DNA from: Chaunax sp. Z400
Taxonomy: Eukaryota > Chordata > Actinopteri > Lophiiformes > Chaunacidae
Length of the DNA: 64,000 nucleotides
Direction of reading: 5' to 3'
NCBI GenBank assembly: GCA_037577475.1
Contig: CM075193.1
Span: 668,001-732,000, forward strand
Positions within the stretch are counted from its first letter, which is position 1. The number at the start of each line of letters is the position of its first letter. The position numbers were made by a program, and so were the translations under genes. A model generated the notes under the pieces. It saw only the letters and a program-made list of their open reading frames with translations. It had not been told where the DNA came from and did not search any database. Shown piece after piece: positions 39,100 through 51,200 of the stretch.

Positions 39100-39295
39100 T
39101 CAAGATCCGTCAGATGGGCGGGACTCTCCTCCTTCCACCAATCAACGCGCTGTATTTGCAACGTGGCGCCGGAATTCCCCTCCAGCTCCGGGGCTTTCCG
39201 CTCCTCATTGACAGGCTGTGTTGCCATGACAACGGAACGGAGGAGCGTCAGGTTCGTGGAGGAGAGTGCAGAAGCTTCCGGTTGAGATAGTTGGC
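39100..39295. promoter_or_regulatory. CpG-rich block with an X-box-like motif
   Basis: A sharp CpG-rich patch in AT-rich DNA contains GTTGCCATGACAAC at 39220-39233, which differs by one base from an ideal RFX X-box palindrome, and an inverted CCAAT (CCAATCAA) at about 39138. A promoter of an undetected transcript or a distal nfkb2 promoter is possible. Open frames of 73-81 codons on both strands carry no recognised motif. Confidence 0.35.
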
Positions 39296-39983
39296 CTTCG
39301 AATTAAAGGTCTACGGAATTGGTGCAAAAGAGCCATTTAAAAAAAATTATGAAACATTTTGATGATTTAACAGGTGAAAATAAACTTTGAAGTAGAAATA
39401 AAAAGTTCATTAGATAAATTAGTTTCAAGCCTAAAATATGATTTTACTTGAACTTTTTTCTAGCATTTTGTTTCTCTGTATACTGTAGATATAATACACT
39501 GTATTTACTACGTTATTATAACAAAGGAAGGTCAAGATGTACAATAATCAGTAAGGAAAAACTAAAGTAGGCCACATAAATAATACAATTTTCAAATGAA
39601 CAAAAGTTAAAAAAAAAAAAGATAAAATAAAATACAGAATTATTCTGTTTGGTTGCAAAACTAAACAAAAACACTTTTTGTTTTGTCCAATATCGATGAT
39701 TATTTAATTTGGTGGTATACACATGTCTTAGAGTTTGGAAATTCAAACCAAATATGATTCCTTTCAATTAAATATATTTAAGGGACCTGTACATCTACAC
39801 AGCAACGTATCTGACACAAGTACTATCACAGACAGAATTAGCTAAAGTAAAAACAACATTAAAACTGTAAAATTCAAATATCAGCCGAAAACTACCGTAG
39901 AGCAGAAACGATGTTCCGGCCAAATGATTTTATTTTGTAACTTATAAACAGGAAGTTGCCTCATGTTTATTGCTGTTGTGAAT

Positions 39984-39991
39984 TGACGTCA
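39984..39991. promoter_or_regulatory. Perfect cAMP response element TGACGTCA
   Basis: A full palindromic CRE lies about 45 bases before a possible non-coding exon end (GCAGCAG|GTAAAA, donor at 40037). This would make a distal promoter for nfkb2 or for an unknown transcript. Confidence 0.4.
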
Positions 39992-40984
39992 GATGAAGTT
40001 CTGTGATTGTCGTGGAAGCAGACGGAGCTGCAGCAGGTAAAAACTCACCTTTACACTCCAGCTGATCGATATCTGATCGACAACACGATCGGCTGCAGTT
40101 TAAACACAGCTGCATGTGTTTATTTCAATAATCAAAGCTTCAGATTCAGACATTTAACAACTTAATGAAGTTATTAATTCTTCTTTGTAAATTTACAGCA
40201 AAATGAAACCAAAGCTTTAAATTCGCTGATTGATCAGATGATTAGTTTACTGATAATCAGCTGATTATTGGGGATAAGGGTGTTTTCTCATTGTTAAACA
40301 TGAACAGCTGTCTGTAGCTGCAGGAGAGAGAACCTGAGGTGAAACATTGATGATCGATCAAATTGTGTAAAAGTTTCATTCTACATGAGAGATAATTTAT
40401 GGAAGTAACAGTTAATGTAACATTATTTTGTCACGTGATTTGCTTTGATTATTTTTAGGTTTAATCTCACCCAGTTTTAATTTATCTGTGTTTGTTGATG
40501 TTTGTCTTATTTTGGGGTTGTTTATTGAATTAAGGTTGAATTAATGGTGAATTATTTCTTGTTTTCAGGCTCAAATGATCCTGATAATTCAGCTAAACAG
40601 GGTCTTAAAGTCAGGATTTATATAATGGAAGGAACCTGAAAATGGTTTCAACTCCTAAATGAATCCAGACAGAATCCCTCGTATTGCTTATTAAAATCTC
40701 AAAAACCGTAATCAACCAGTTTTTAGCAAAAAAATTATTTTAAATTTCTAGAAAATTTCGAGTGTTTCGAATGATTAGTGCGTATTTTCATTTTAATATT
40801 ACCAGTACTAAGTATTAGCAGTATCCTCAATATTCAAAAGCTACATGCTTTGTGTGTCAAGGAAACCTGTAGTAGTAATTGTAGTATTAGTAGAAGTGGT
40901 AGAATTATTCAAGGTATAGGAGTGCGCGATAAAACCGGTATAACGGTGTTTTTCTGTATGATATACCAGTAATATGTTCCTGCA

Positions 40985-41205
40985 ATACACATCCCCATAC
41001 CCCAAACTTAAATTGGGATTTCATGAAAAACAGTCTAGACATCAAAATGTCCATTAAGCCCAGTAAATTCCCAAGTCTGGTGACCAGTTTAAACTTTTAA
41101 TCACATTTCTATGTTAAGGTATTGTGAAGCAACATGGCCCCAAAGAGGGGCGTGGTCCAGTTAACATTATTTATTATGGGGCAATTTTTTACAGTTTTTT
41201 GCAGT
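40985..41205 (+). repeat. Interspersed repeat 'AAGTCTGGTGACCAGTTTAAAC', copy 1
   Basis: This region and 51490-51740 match along about 220 bases, including AGTCTGGTGACCAGTTTAAA, ACTTTTAATCA and GGCCCCAAAGAGGGG or its close variant. Both copies are in the same orientation. Class unknown. Confidence 0.8.
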
Positions 41206-41279
41206 TTTTCCTAAAACAGCGACATGAACCTCTCATGAAATATTTAGCTTAATATTTCTTCTCAGTCTGTATGTTGTGA

Positions 41280-41401
41280 TGTGTTTTCTGCAGATGTGTT
41301 GGCAACTACACATTGGCAACTGTATTTCGTTGTCACTGTACTGTGCCTGTACTATGATCAATGACAATAAAGTTGGATCTGATCTGATCTGATCTGATCT
41401 G
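41280..41401 (+). mobile_element. 3' end of a non-LTR retrotransposon with GATCT tail
   Basis: TGTATTTCGTTGTCACTGTA, then ATCAATGACAATAAAGTTGG and five GATCT units at 41377-41401. This is the typical tail of a fish LINE on the + strand, heavily 5' truncated. Confidence 0.7.
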
Positions 41402-41639
41402 AACTAGTAGCGTGGTGAAAAATAAACAGAGGAATATTAATGTGTGTTAATATGTTTTGAACATCAGGCTCACAAAAAACTGAATTTTGCATTTTAATTC
41501 TTATAAATGTTGATTATAATCTGAATTATTTCTGAACATAGTATCTAGATATTTAACAAATAGCTTCTGGCTTTAATGAGTATTTCCCACAATTTAAACA
41601 TTTTAAGCATAAAAACTGCTTATTATTTTTCAAGTTCAG

Positions 41640-41795
41640 TGTTGATATTTAGTCCTGAAGGTGGCCCTAGAGCAAAGACCAAACAGTGCCAGAAATCCAG
41701 AGATTCATCAGATGTCTGGAGTTGTTCGAAGGTTCTAGGCCAACAATTTCCCCCTGCTTCCAGTCTTTGTGCTAAGCTAGGCTAACAGCATAACT
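41640..41795 (-). repeat. Interspersed repeat 'TTAGCATAAAGACTGGAAGC', reverse copy
   Basis: CTTCCAGTCTTTGTGCTAAG followed by CTAGGCTAACAGC is the reverse complement of the family seen at 20045 and 29530. It ends about 70 bases before the candidate kappa-B site of nfkb2. Confidence 0.6.
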
Positions 41796-41858
41796 GATAT
41801 GTGGACTGTTCCTTTAATAGAAGTTGTTTGTTGTGTCACACTGAGGAGGAGGAGCAGT

Positions 41859-41868
41859 GGAAATCCCC
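41859..41868. promoter_or_regulatory. Perfect kappa-B site upstream of a possible nfkb2 first exon
   Basis: GGAAATCCCC, read on the minus strand as GGGGATTTCC, matches the consensus GGGRNWYYCC at every position. It lies about 80 bases before the possible exon 41947-42028. NFKB2 is known to be autoregulated through kappa-B sites in mammals, which fits. Confidence 0.6.
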
Positions 41869-41946
41869 TCTTTTTTTATCTAGATTCTAGATATTACTCC
41901 ATCACACACACAGTGTGGTGATTAACTTCTGATTTAGCATCTGCAG

Positions 41947-42028
41947 GACAGAAGAAGGAGCTGAGCCTTCATCATTGTCATCATCATCATCGTCGGTGTT
42001 TCTACTGAGTCATGGCTGGAGCTCTCCG
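41947..42028 (+). other. Possible 5' exon of nfkb2 with an in-frame upstream ATG
   Basis: The stretch begins after CTGCAG and ends at CTCCG|GTACG. It contains ATG at 42012. Spliced to 45284, its codons read MAGALR straight into the main start MTEAQF without a stop, which would give a 910-residue protein. The exon may instead begin at a transcription start. It is supported by frame, donor and nearby kappa-B site only. Confidence 0.4.
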
Positions 42029-44963
42029 GTACGTTGTGTTTGCATTGAATGAGGAGGAGCATGTTTCTGCTTTTCATCTGCTGCCTCGTGATTGGCTGTG
42101 ACGTTTAGTCATGTTTGATTTGCTTGTTTGCAGACCAACTTTTATATTTTTATATTTAAAGCTAAACAACTCTGATTCTGGAACAGTTTCTCCTGGTTGT
42201 ATACAGTGAAGGGAATCCTAAGGACAGATAGCAGTGCTGTGTTGATTCAGTATGTTTCTGCTGGACAGATGTTGTATAGCAGCACATTACCAGGTGTCCA
42301 CATATTTCTGGCCACATAGTCTTGGTGGGTTTGTTGATTAGCAACAACAAAAACTCTATATTTGTTTTAGCTGAACACAACACAAAATCATCTGATTTGT
42401 TTTTGTGCAGTAATCTGTATTTTCTATTACTCTGAGAAGAGAACTCTGTATCCGTCCAGCTGCTCTAACCGCTGTCAGACATGTAGCTGTGCACTGATTT
42501 GTTGGTTTAAACAGGTTAAACAAGGTTAATAGAAAAGCTGAGCCGTTTCAGATAAACAGACAAATAAAATCACCTCTGTGGATTCCTTCAGAGGTCAGAG
42601 GTCACACAGAAATACCCCAAACGCAAAGTTTCCCTCAGACTGCCTCGCTCTGAGATTTTATGTTAATGATTTTTGTGTCTGCTGAGACCTAATTGGCCCC
42701 TATCATCAGGGGTTCGTCCCTCTGCCGGTTGAAGTCAGAAGAACGAGAAGATTCAAGTCAGATATGAGTCAGATTCTGCTGTGAGGCAGGTTTTTCTTTG
42801 CAGATGAGAGACAGGAAGATAAACTGACAAACCAAAAATAACCAAAAAGACGAGCAGAGAGGAAGAAACTGGAGGCCTAAACTCAATTTATACACGGGTC
42901 TGTCCTTTAATTCTAGCTGTTTTGAGATTTATGTGAAATTTATGAGGGTTATTTAACAATATTTATAATTTGTTTAATTCTTTGAGTGTTTTACCGTCAT
43001 TATGTCTTAAAAATGTCAGAAATAATCCCAGACTTTCTTCAACCACCTTTTCTCACTGGTTCAGATTATGGATCACATATGCAGACGACACTCACATTTC
43101 CATGTGACTGTTCCCAAGAACAGAGTAGGTACTGGGAACTAATCTGTGATTGGATGGAGCAAAATTCCCTCCAGATGAAAGATAAAACTGAAATAATTGT
43201 TTCTGGAGCCAAAAAAGAAAAATGAAATATCAGTGTCAGAGACGACTAACCATACATTTTAATATTAAGACATCTACAAAATACTATCACCCAGAATATG
43301 AATATAACAATAATTAAAACTGCTGTGTTACTGTGGTTTCAGAGTATTCATTAAAATTAGTTCCAAACAAGGGAAATTCAACATTGCCTCAAGTCGGAAC
43401 AAAATGGAACAACTTGGAAATGTGGAACTGAAAACTTGAAAACTGAAAACTAGCCAACATTGATGTCATAGATGCAAAAAACACAGTGGATGAAAGTAAT
43501 GTTTTATTGATGGTTACAAACTTTTCTTAATTCATGTAATTTGTAACCTGGTTTTAGGTTCCAAGATTTGTGCCCTCGTAGAATGACCTAGTTATTAACA
43601 TTAAACCCAATCAATATTTTAGTGGTTTTACTGGTGCAGCAACCAGTCTGGGACAAAATCACTGTGTAATATAAAGCTTCAAATTTCAAACAGTTAGCAA
43701 CATGTTGTTTAAACATGATAGCATTAGCTAATTGCATTGTTATGGCTACTGTTAGCTAATGTCAGTTGTTAAAATACAACACAACTTTGTAGCGTCCATG
43801 TTGTTCCAACATTAAAGATCACGAACACACTGAAATCAGCAGAACAACTTCCCAACATGGGACCTTTTGAGGAGAACGTGGATTTACCATAACTCTATAA
43901 CTTCAGTTGGCTCGACGACTTAGCTTCATGTGTTAGCATGCCAACATTAGCTAATCAGCAATTGAATTCTAACTAAATAAAAATGAACCCTTTTAGATAA
44001 CATCCATGGTCTTATTGTTCCCTTATTCAACAATATGTGCCAAAACAGTTGTTTGTATTTTCATATAAAAGTCAGATCATGTTTTTCTCTGTTAAAAATG
44101 TTCTTATGTAAGTCTGCTGCTAACTGCTGCTTGGCTCAATAGCCAATTAACACTGCTGGACAGGGACCAAACTAAGGAATCCAGTAGTAAGGTGGTTTAT
44201 GGAGTTTCCTGATGACATCAGCAGCGGTTAGACAGTTGCATGGTTAGCCATATAGCTAACATTGTGCCAGGAGACAAAGTAGCAAGTAAACCACCTTGCT
44301 ACTGATTTCCTGTCGTCTGGCCTGTGTCAGGTGTCTGTCTGTTGTCGGATATCAGTCCCATGTTTGGCCCTTTGAGCCTTTAATGGGTCTTCTTCACTGA
44401 GAACTCGCTATTTGGACATTTAGCTGCATGATAGTGTGGTGTAACGCACATTCAACTCTAACATTATTGGCTACTGTAAATGAATGGTCCCTTTTTATTA
44501 AAAAAATACTGCCTAAAATTTTTGGCTATTCAAAATATGCTACTTTCTGTCCGTGTTGATTTAATGCAGTGAGGTTAGCCTCTTCAAAAGCACTTTGGAA
44601 AAGCAGGACAGCAGCTAAATAGTGTGGTGTGCCTGTGGAGCGGTGCTGAGTCCACAACCGGCCAATCAAATGTAATTAATGGAAAAAAGCTTCATATTTA
44701 CAAAGGAGCAAGAAAAAGAAATAACTTTATATCCCCAAAATGTTGAACTGTTTCTTTAAGAATATTTTCTAGATGATGGTGTGTTTAAGGACCTCCTGAT
44801 GTCAGAGGACAAATTTTTTTCTTCTTCTTTGTTTCTGGTCTCATAGAAACGTTTCCTGGTTCCCCTCACAGAAATCTTTTCTTCTTCACACTGTACTATG
44901 AGCTGCAGCAGAGTGACATCATCACCAGTAGCCCCACCCCCTCCGTGCTGATCTGGAATTCTG

Positions 44964-45145
44964 GGGGTTTTCCTCACTCACCACTTCCAGGAAGTGACTG
45001 AGAACAGACTGAGAGGAGGGGAGGGGAGTAAAACGACACAGAAGAAGGGCGGGGGGGGGTGAGGAAAAAACAGCAGAGAAGAAGAAAGAAAGAGAGAGAG
45101 GTGCTGTGTTGGAGTGTCTCTCGTCCGTCAGGTGAAAGTGAAACT
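44964..45145 (+). promoter_or_regulatory. Candidate proximal nfkb2 promoter: kappa-B, STAT/ETS palindrome, GC box, ISRE
   Basis: In 180 bases lie a kappa-B match GGGGTTTTCC (44964-44973), the palindrome CACTTCCAGGAAGTG (44982-44996) that contains a STAT site TTCCAGGAA and ETS half-sites, a GC box in a long G run (45046-45059), a likely non-coding exon ending CGTCAG|GTGAAA (donor at 45132), and GAAAGTGAAACT (45134-45145), a full ISRE-type match. The coding ATG follows at 45285. The density of immune-type sites fits nfkb2. Use in cells is inferred. Confidence 0.55.
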
Positions 45146-45284
45146 GCTACAGAGTGTTTAGTTGTTACCTGGTTCTTTACATGTGTTAATCAGGTTTAAA
45201 CCTTTAATCAGGTTTACATATTTAATCAGGTTTAACCTTTAATTAGGTTGAAACCTCTAACTTTTGCTTTGTTTATGTTGCAGG

Positions 45285-48200
45285 ATGACTGAAGCTCAGT
45301 TCCTCAACGTCTACGACAATGATGTGAGTTCTTTTTTTCTTGCTAACGGTTTACATTTACATGTGATAGGTTCAATGTCTGTGGTGCGTACAGACTTTGC
45401 AATGCTGTGAGTGTATTTTGTCTTATGCTGCTGTGTCCCCCAGGATGCCAAACTTTTATCCCTCGGGGCTCTGAGGGCATTTTATAAATCTTTACTTCTT
45501 ACATCCACCTATTTAAGATGCTTTCATACAGCATAATGAAGTGTTTTTTATCTAAATGTCCAACCTCAGCTCTCTGAAGATGAGGCTCCCACTCATCCTG
45601 GAGCAATGGGAAAGAGATCGTTTCACCCTAAACCTGAAAAGTTGATTTTTAAAATCCTTCAACTCCCCTGTGAAAACACACCTTTTGTCATGTGGACCAA
45701 TAGTTCTGGTTCTTAAATTGGTGTATTAAAGTCAGAGGTTGACAGAAGCGGTGAAGTATTAGAATAAAATAGGAGATAAATGTAGAATAAATGTCTAAAA
45801 CATTGTATGTTGACATTTTATAATCTTTTTAGTAGAAGTGTTGTCTGTCGCTCTACTTTCACCAGCTGAAAAAACTGGACTGAATAATGACTTTATTCTA
45901 CAGATGAAGCTTCATGGGATGTGAAAAAATGTATTGTTTACAAAAATCCCACAGAAAAAATAATCCATCAATGACAAGCCTGTCCAGCTCTCTTCTCAGA
46001 ATCCTAAAGGTCGCTGTGATCTACGTCAACACAAAAAGCAGCAGAAACAAAAAATAAAGTCTGCAGTTTTTATTTTATTCAAAATTACACAAACAACATT
46101 AAAAATAATTCTGCATGATGATCAGAACAGAATTGATGTAACTTCACTTTCAAACACAACGTGGGGATTTTGAGTTTCAGACAGTTTCCTGCTTTGAATC
46201 TTAACTCAGGTGTTGAGAGAAGAATTTTGTTATCCTACAAATTGACTGTTGACGTCTGTAAACATTCACAAACTTTAATTTTTTACAGCTTTACAGGCAG
46301 ACAACCAATGAAATGTTTTATTTTATTTCGTTGGGTCGGAGATCAGTAACATGTTTTGTGACAGGAGTCTCAGCCAAGATTGCAGCTTCAAAAGGTGCAA
46401 ACAATCAGCTAACGTCAGGCAAACAGTATTCAAAATGTTGAAAAAATTAACAATACCTACGCAGATTCCCAATCATTTAAAAATATATTTAAAATACTTA
46501 TATCTTAGCAGAACTCTAAATCTTATTTACTATAACTTGAGCAGAAAAGCTTAAAAATATTGTGCTAATTTTATGAATTGTTAAAAATATTGATAAATGT
46601 CCTCAGAGCTCAAAATTCGGCCTCCAGGTTGTTCATTAAATGCAACAAACAGTCCAAAAACCCAAAGAGAGTCAGTAAATATAAAAGCAGCAGATGAGAC
46701 ACTCTGGAACCAGATCATGTGTTTACTATAGACATCATTCATATAATCAATTACCTGATGATCAATCAGCAAAATATTTTTTCTTCTTCTTCTTCAGCTT
46801 CAGATGAATTTGATGCAGTACGACTACATTCCTCCAGTAGATATAAAGTCTGAACCATACATACCTGAGACAGGTGAGCAGTGATAACACACTCTAACTA
46901 TGCATAATAAAAATATGATTCTAGTGTCTCTACATATTTTCAGGTACAAACTGAATGAATGTAATTTTAGGTTCCTTAGAGTTCCTCCTAAACAGTTTAC
47001 ACAAAGTTGTTGCGAGAACTGTTCCCCCACGGAGTTTTTGTAAATCTGTCTTATAATCTTATAAAGTTCTGAGATTCCAGCTAAAGGTTCTGAAATGTCT
47101 GTTAAACTGTTTGCAGATGTGGTTGAATGAAACGAGCACCGGAGAGTAATGTGAAAGTGGTTTTAATTTTGTCAGCCCTTCGTACGGCTTTCATGTCATT
47201 CACCTGTGATAGAGATTCTGGTCTGTTCATATCGGCACACATTCAGGGGCCATCATTTAGTCTTCATCCTGTGTTATACGTCCTTATTAGTTTTTATCGT
47301 ATTTAGTCGCATGATCCTGTCTTTAGTCCAGGTTTAGTCACTAAAAGTCTGGACATTTTAGTCTTATTGTAGTCAAAGAAAACCATCATTATTTTAGTCT
47401 ATTTTTAATGAAAAGTGTTGACATTTTAGTTTTTTCTAAGACATCAGGTTATTACTAACATTTCAGTCAATCTAGTGAAGACAAAACCAATATTTTTGAT
47501 CATTTTCCTCGTATTTCACTGATTCCACATCAGATTTATCTGATCATTATCTGATAAAAACAGGTTGAATGATTCAGAATGCAGCTTTGCAGAAAGTGTC
47601 TGATGATGTCAGTTTAAGGAATACATCCAGACAGAACATGTTCTGATTGGCTGATTTATTTTGAACCATGCCCGGCTCCAAGCCAGCGAGCCGGGCTTCT
47701 TACCCATTTAAAGTTTGACAATAGGTTGAGATGGTTTCAGCACCAAGACCTCTAATCATTGGCTTTACTAGATAAAACTGTGAGACTCTGAGCTCCAGCT
47801 ATCCTGAGGGAAACTTCAGAGGGAACCAGCTACTAGCTTCCATTAGTCTTTGGCCTTATATCCAGGTTGGACCACCGATTTGTATGTCAGGACCGCTGTG
47901 GGCCTCCACCAGAGTTTCCTGTGGCTCTGCCCTGCCCAGACATAGTTCACTATCTTTAGGGTCTTATCGCTCACGCTCCACCTCTCTGACGGAGTGGGAG
48001 AGATGGGCCGGTGGTGAACCCAACACAAAGGAGCCGGGATCCCACCTCCACTGGAGCAGCACTGGAAACCAAACTGCTGCACACACCACCAATGATCAGA
48101 ATATTTGGGTTGTAATTTAGGAGAAAAAAAAACAGTCAATGATATTTAGTTTCTTCTTTTTTGTAGATGAAAATAGAGAGAAATTTGGTAAAGTTTTTAT

Positions 48201-51200
48201 TTTCTCAGCTACTTAGTCTTGTCTTTTTTGTCAATAGTATTTCATATTGATTTAGTCACAGTTAGTGTTTAATGGCGTCTGTGTCGTCTTGACTTGGAGA
48301 AAAAGGTCGTCCACAAACATCAACATAGTTTTCACTAATTAAATTAACTCTATCCTCTTCCTTATTAACTAAAACCAGAGATGTTCTTTGTCCACAAACT
48401 GTAAATAAACTGGCTCTGCACTTTCTAGAACACACTGACAGGGGAAACACCTCAAGCTACGTTTTACTACCGTAGTTGATGAACTTTACTGAATTTTGAC
48501 ATGAATTACTAACTTTTTTCTGTGTTTCAGCTCACGGTCCTTATATTCAAATCATCGAGGAGCCAAAACAGGTGAGACTAATATTCTACTTCCTGTTTCT
48601 GTTGTAATTGTACAAACTTACAAATTTAAAATTTTGGCATTTAGTTTCTACTCTTCCTCTCTAGGACATTTAGTATTTATTCTTATTTAAGAGTTTGAAA
48701 CCTTTCTGTAAAATGAATGAAGTCTTAAGGGTCATTTATGCTCCATGTTATAAACGGAGCTTTTTGCGTTCATTTTGTCTGTATTTGTGCACATTTTCTG
48801 AAAGCCTACTGAAACGCATGAAACGGGGCAGTACCTCTGGAAATCAATGGGGGAGAGTGTAGCCGTGATTTAAGAAAAACGACAAATGTCTACAGACATG
48901 ACAAAGACATTTCCTCTAAAAAACTCTCCATCCACATATGGTGATGTGTTCAAAGGTCTCATAACCCCCGCCAAGTAAATTGCTGCCTCCGCTTTTACAG
49001 TATTACGACCTCCTTATTGACGGGTACATCATTTGAAACGGATGTATTTATTTTCGTACATAGAGGAAATACTGTATAAATGAGCCTTTAAAGTATCTGG
49101 TTTGTTCATGAAGGCGTCCCTAAAGGATCATCATTAGGACCCCTGATATTTACTCTATACATAAACAGTATTTATTTTCCAACTGGAAATTGAGATATGG
49201 TTGTTTCGTTCTGCTTTCACACCAAAAACAAATACCTCGTAAGTCCATTTTAAAATAGACATCATCCATTTTTAGGCAGTCTTGGTCTGTTTGGTGCAGC
49301 TATCACACCAGTTTCTAGAGTTTGTTCGAGGATCCTCAAAATATCTGAAATGTTTTTATATTTATATATATATAATACAGTCAATGATAAAACATGAAAC
49401 ATATGGGATGATAATATAAAAGCAGAATAATCACTATATGGAGTGAGAAAAAAGTAAAATCAGGGACACGCTGTTAAAATACAACTTCTTGTCTACATGT
49501 GTTCTTTTAATTTTAGTTTTAGAAAGAAAGAAGAAGAAATGTAAGAAAGCAAGAAAATAAATTCTTTAACAAAAAGTCCACTGAACAGTCTCAGCCATCC
49601 TGTCCGAGGTGTTTTCTGTCACAAGGTAGATCCTCGTGTTGCTGGAACAGCAGTCATACAACAACATGGGACGAAGAGGGAGGTCATGTGACCACAGAAC
49701 CTTAATCTCTTTAGAATAAAGAGTCGGTCTAGAGCTGCTCTTTTTGGAAAGTGCCTTGATATAACTTTTGTTGTGATTTGGCGCTATACAAATAAATTGA
49801 TTTGAATTGAATTGACTGTATGCTAATCAGCTGTGATATGAAGAGAAAAGAAGAAGCAGGTTCACACAGAAATCAGAAAAATCTGTATCCGGATGTTCCA
49901 CCAGTTCTGAAAAGATGTTGGTACACATCAGCTCTCTTAAGCCGCCCTCACAGTAAAACGTTTTCTTGTGTTTTCTCAGAGGGGTTTTCGCTTCCGGTAT
50001 GAGTGTGAGGGTCCATCCCATGGCGGGCTCCCAGGGGCCTCCAGCGAGAAAAACAGGAGAACCTACCCGACTGTGAAGGTGGGTAACATCTGACAACAAC
50101 ATATTAATAACCTCTGGGGAGACAGCACCTCCAATCAGAGGACGAGATCAACCGCCTTGTAACAGGGACACAAAATGATTGTTTTCTGACGTCACACTAG
50201 ACTTAATAATTTTACACAAAAAATTTATAAAATTACGAGAAAAAAAGTCATATAATTACAAGAATAACATTGTAATATTAGGTGAATAAAGTCATAATAT
50301 TTTTTTGTTTCTCATTGCGGCCTTAATACTGAAATTTCTCTCTTTGCCAAACTAGAAAGAGCTTCATCATTTTAACTCACTGTAAAACACTCTTCATCCA
50401 AACTGGACATAAAACAAAAAAAGGAATTCAATTTTATACATTTTAATTTTGTTTTAGGTTTTATTTTATCTTCCTCGTTTTATGATTATTAATAATAATA
50501 TGTGACATTACAGCAACACATCTTCAAACAGCACATGTTGTGTACATTTTTGTATCTTATAGTACTGCATTTATGTAGTTGTTTTAATAGGAAGAGGTTT
50601 TAGGCACAAGCATGCAGAGGGTATTGATACTTTTACTGGAGTAAAAGTCAAGTAAAAGTATTTATCTGCTTTCTCAGATTAATAACTATGTGGGTCACGC
50701 CCGGGTGGAGGTCCAGCTGGTGACTCACTCCGATCCTCCTCGTGTCCACGCTCACAGCCTGGTGGGACGGCACTGCACAGAAAACGGCACCTGCACGCTC
50801 GACATCGGCCCCAGCGACCTCACCGCCTCGTCAGTATCCAATCACACAGACCATAATATCAAACAGAAGGATCTCCTTTATCGTCACAACAAAACAGTAA
50901 TGAGGAGTCAGACAGGAAGGTTTTTATTCCTGATCAATTAAATTCATTCATTCATCATTTAAAAAAATTCAGATTCCAGCTCTAGGAAACAGTTAAAAGT
51001 TCGGATCATAAGACAAGATGATGATGAAGGTTAAAATATAATGGTAGAAAAAAGTCACATGACATGTTACAGTAATTCAAACAACGGGGGAATTTTTAAA
51101 GTTATTATTATTTTTTATGCCTAATGTTTACAGGACAGCTGAAGAGGTGACAGGAAATGTGGAGGAGAGAGAGAAAACTGCTACTGTCTGCTTTCCTCCA

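Larger units (their letters stand above)
38510..41940. other. Intergenic DNA between glud1 and nfkb2
   Basis: No protein-coding exon is supported. The region holds a CpG-rich block, a CRE next to a possible non-coding exon, a dispersed repeat and a LINE tail, each listed separately. The rest is AT-rich. Confidence 0.5.

Noticed and set aside
39003..39227. 74-codon minus-strand frame starting MATQPVNEERKAPELEG
   Set aside because: It looks plausible in its first 45 codons because of the CpG-rich block, but I found no splice partner or known motif, and the end turns into AT-rich noise.
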